Shown here: one piece after another, positions 5,177 to 5,863 of the stretch
Layout of the letters: each line of letters begins with the position of its first letter
Numbering within the stretch: the stretch's first letter is position 1
NCBI GenBank assembly: GCA_003022985.1
Contig: PXTV01000109.1
Coordinates: forward strand, 1 to 5,863
Length of the DNA: 5,863 bases
Origin: Bacteroidetes bacterium SW_11_45_7
GTDB lineage: Bacteria; Bacteroidota; Bacteroidia; Chitinophagales; SW-11-45-7
Direction of reading: 5' to 3'
The notes under the pieces: model-generated
Databases searched by the model: none
What the model was told of the DNA's origin: nothing
The model's input: only the letters and a program-made list of their open reading frames with translations
Made by a program: the position numbers and the translations under genes

Positions 5177-5863
5177 ATGACGTTCAGATCTCTTGTTGGT
5201 TGTATTATGTGTTTGTTTGTATACGATGGAACAGTGGCGCAGGATACAACGTCACAATCCCGCTTTTCCCCCTTTCATCTGGCATCGCATTTTCCGCCCC
5301 CTCATAACGTGCAGTGGCAGGATGATCAGTATCCATCCCGCGTAGCTCTAAGCGGTCTTTACTATTACAATGCCAATTCGCTCCCGCTTTCCGTTAATAA
5401 CGATCTGGTCTTCCGGGAACAGCTTACCAGCCAAGGTAAGGAGGACGCGCTTGCCAATAGAGGTGACAAGAACCTTTTTGAAGGGGATTTTCGTCTTAAC
5501 CTAACGTATTCCCATCAACTTGATTCATCATTTATTGGCGATGCTATTGTCTATGGCGGATTGCGCCACAGGAATATGACGTTTATCAGGATGAACAAGG
5601 ATGCAGTAGATCTTTTATTACTGGGCAATGCTCATTTTGAAGATGATACAGCCAAGCTCTCCAACATTGATCTCAAACGCTTCACCTACCACTCGCTTGA
5701 TCTTGGCGTCCGTAAGCGTTGGCAAAAAAATGATCATCGGTTTCAATTTGCTCTGGGGGCATCTTTATTGCAGGGAGCAGTGAACTGGCAAGTCGGGATC
5801 GATAGCACATCCATTTATACAGCACCTGCCGGTGAATACATAGATGCTGATTTACACTATAGC
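5177..5863 (+). CDS. Secreted, probable outer-membrane beta-barrel protein, DUF5723-like, partial
   Basis: Only the first 229 codons are present; the frame is still open at the right edge. The N-terminus is a signal peptide (R4, hydrophobic core at 6-16, likely cleavage after TVA at residue 21, before QDTTS). The mature part has the alternating pattern and aromatic-rich strands of a membrane barrel. Examples are FRLNLTYSHQL at 105-115, AIVYGGLRHRNMTF at 123-136, LLLLGNAHFEDD at 146-157, SLDLGVRKRW at 173-182 and FQFALGASLLQG at 189-200. The barrel strand with a following HRN and the later LGNAHF motif resemble DUF5723-family proteins of Bacteroidota as I recall them, though this was not searched. 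The ATG at 5177 lies 22 bases after the lipoprotein stop, with AAAGAG 6 bases upstream as a weak ribosome site. Function is unknown; the pairing suggests a shared envelope role. Confidence 0.8.
   Translation, partial: MTFRSLVGCIMCLFVYDGTVAQDTTSQSRFSPFHLASHFPPPHNVQWQDDQYPSRVALSGLYYYNANSLPLSVNNDLVFREQLTSQGKEDALANRGDKNLFEGDFRLNLTYSHQLDSSFIGDAIVYGGLRHRNMTFIRMNKDAVDLLLLGNAHFEDDTAKLSNIDLKRFTYHSLDLGVRKRWQKNDHRFQFALGASLLQGAVNWQVGIDSTSIYTAPAGEYIDADLHYS

Overview
The window looks like a chromosomal piece from a member of the Bacteroidota or a close relative (for example Balneolota/Rhodothermota). Four lines of evidence support this. Upstream regions carry exact matches to the Bacteroidota-type promoter -7 motif TAnnTTTG. 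None of the start codons has a strong Shine-Dalgarno sequence. The outer-membrane protein at the right edge resembles the DUF5723 family. The 552-residue lipoprotein is of a kind typical of this group. The placement rests on sequence reading only; no search was run.

Layout from left to right: (1) The minus strand up to 544 holds the N-terminal 181 codons of an acyl-CoA carboxylase beta (carboxyltransferase) subunit of the methylcrotonoyl/geranyl-CoA type, cut by the window edge. (2) Divergent from it, on the plus strand, lies a small bacterial signal recognition particle RNA (about 752-845), followed after about 40 bases by a short-type transaldolase of the TalC/FSA family (884-1540). (3) Convergent with these, two minus-strand genes follow: a glycine-betaine/choline-type substrate-binding protein (1641-2378) that lacks a signal peptide and its first beta strand, and upstream of it a MiaE-type tRNA hydroxylase (2560-3162). 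(4) Divergent from miaE, a plus-strand pair begins at a well-formed promoter: a large lipoprotein of unknown function (3496-5154) and, 22 bases later, a secreted, probably outer-membrane beta-barrel protein (5177 to the right edge, incomplete).

Most genes are housekeeping or metabolic and unrelated to one another: branched-chain amino acid or acyl-CoA catabolism, protein targeting, pentose phosphate metabolism and tRNA modification. The lipoprotein and outer-membrane protein are the only clear operon-like unit and the least understood part, and are the best candidate for an undescribed cell-envelope system. The most unusual single feature is the N-terminally truncated betaine-binding protein, with recognisable family sequence still visible upstream of its only usable ATG. 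I see no CRISPR array, insertion sequence, tRNA, phage gene or defence system.
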